From the NCBI RefSeq assembly GCF_007997385.1, contig NZ_VOSC01000019.1, forward strand, positions 519,090 through 583,089: 64,000 nucleotides of DNA, given 5' to 3'. Below are positions 63,967 to 64,000 of this stretch, piece after piece. The notes beneath the pieces are model-generated. The model had not been told where the DNA came from, searched no databases, and saw only the letters and a program-made list of their open reading frames with translations. Each line of letters begins with the position of its first letter. Positions within the stretch are counted from its first letter, which is position 1. The translations under genes were made by a program, and so were the position numbers. The DNA comes from Seonamhaeicola algicola (lineage in GTDB: Bacteria > Bacteroidota > Bacteroidia > Flavobacteriales > Flavobacteriaceae).

Positions 63967-64000
63967 AAAAAAGGTCTCAATTTTAATTGAGACCTTTTTT
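63967..64000 (+). terminator. Terminator of the PID-CTERM-like gene
   Basis: AAAAAAGGTCTCAATT (63967-63982) pairs with its exact complement at 63985-64000, with a 2-base TT loop and a T-rich end at the window edge. Confidence 0.88.

Overview
The window is a 64 kb AT-rich stretch of a Bacteroidota chromosome, almost certainly from a marine member of the Flavobacteriaceae. The support is: T9SS C-terminal sorting domains, RprXY-type regulators, the bamD-rpoZ-coaBC-DUF4835-recN gene order, the 480-residue type of GAPDH, promoters of the TTG / TAnnTTTG type, and a GH16 enzyme resembling beta-agarases of seaweed-associated bacteria. No rRNA, tRNA, insertion sequence, prophage or CRISPR array was seen. 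Most of the window is ordinary core chromosome with short operons and tightly packed, sometimes overlapping, convergent genes.

Layout. 1-9.4 kb: end of a TIGR02757 gene, secreted S10 and M61 peptidases, a glycosyltransferase, then an operon of BatA-like protein, dihydroorotase-like protein, small membrane protein and carboxylesterase. 9.5-14.3 kb: GH16 lipoprotein, a 1.2 kb gene-free gap with a probable structured small RNA, a LOG-family gene and two lipoproteins. 14.4-19.4 kb: rprXY-like two-component system, coaE, a YbbR protein and a glycosyltransferase. 19.4-27 kb: a REP-like palindrome, fabI, recN, DUF4835, coaBC, rpoZ, bamD, dapA. 27-31 kb: a 5'-nucleotidase split into two genes in reversed order, then three membrane-protein genes (two related multi-pass proteins around a DoxX protein). 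31-40.3 kb: ligA, prmC, an acetyltransferase, ribD-HAD-yigZ, a thioesterase, dnaA, a tyrosine phosphatase and an RsmI-like methylase. 40.3-49.8 kb: lysozyme-like protein, DUF2279, mltG, dapF, degP, gap, a coiled-coil membrane protein, guaB. 50-57 kb: a candidate iron-uptake locus. 57-64 kb: HMG-CoA lyase-like gene, two T9SS-exported proteins, pyrD, pepT and a tiny PID-CTERM-like exported protein.

Three things stand out. First, the iron-type operon (DUF4856 lipoprotein, imelysin, TonB-dependent receptor) carries a full-length vitamin K-dependent gamma-carboxylase homologue that keeps the residues matching the catalytic Lys and His of the animal enzyme. Its promoter, and that of a facing pair of Cys-containing small proteins, carry similar 19-bp imperfect palindromes. 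Second, GTTAA-N6-GTTAA direct repeats (11-bp period) lie upstream of the rprXY-like operon, of degP (as a four-copy array) and of the candidate small RNA. This suggests an envelope-stress regulon built like the Cpx system. Third, that small RNA (about 180 nt) has a promoter, five consecutive hairpins and a terminator. A separate TTTATCGA motif precedes the three membrane-protein genes, a T9SS metalloprotease and the PID-CTERM-like gene.

All family assignments were made by eye from remembered motifs; no search or folding program was run.
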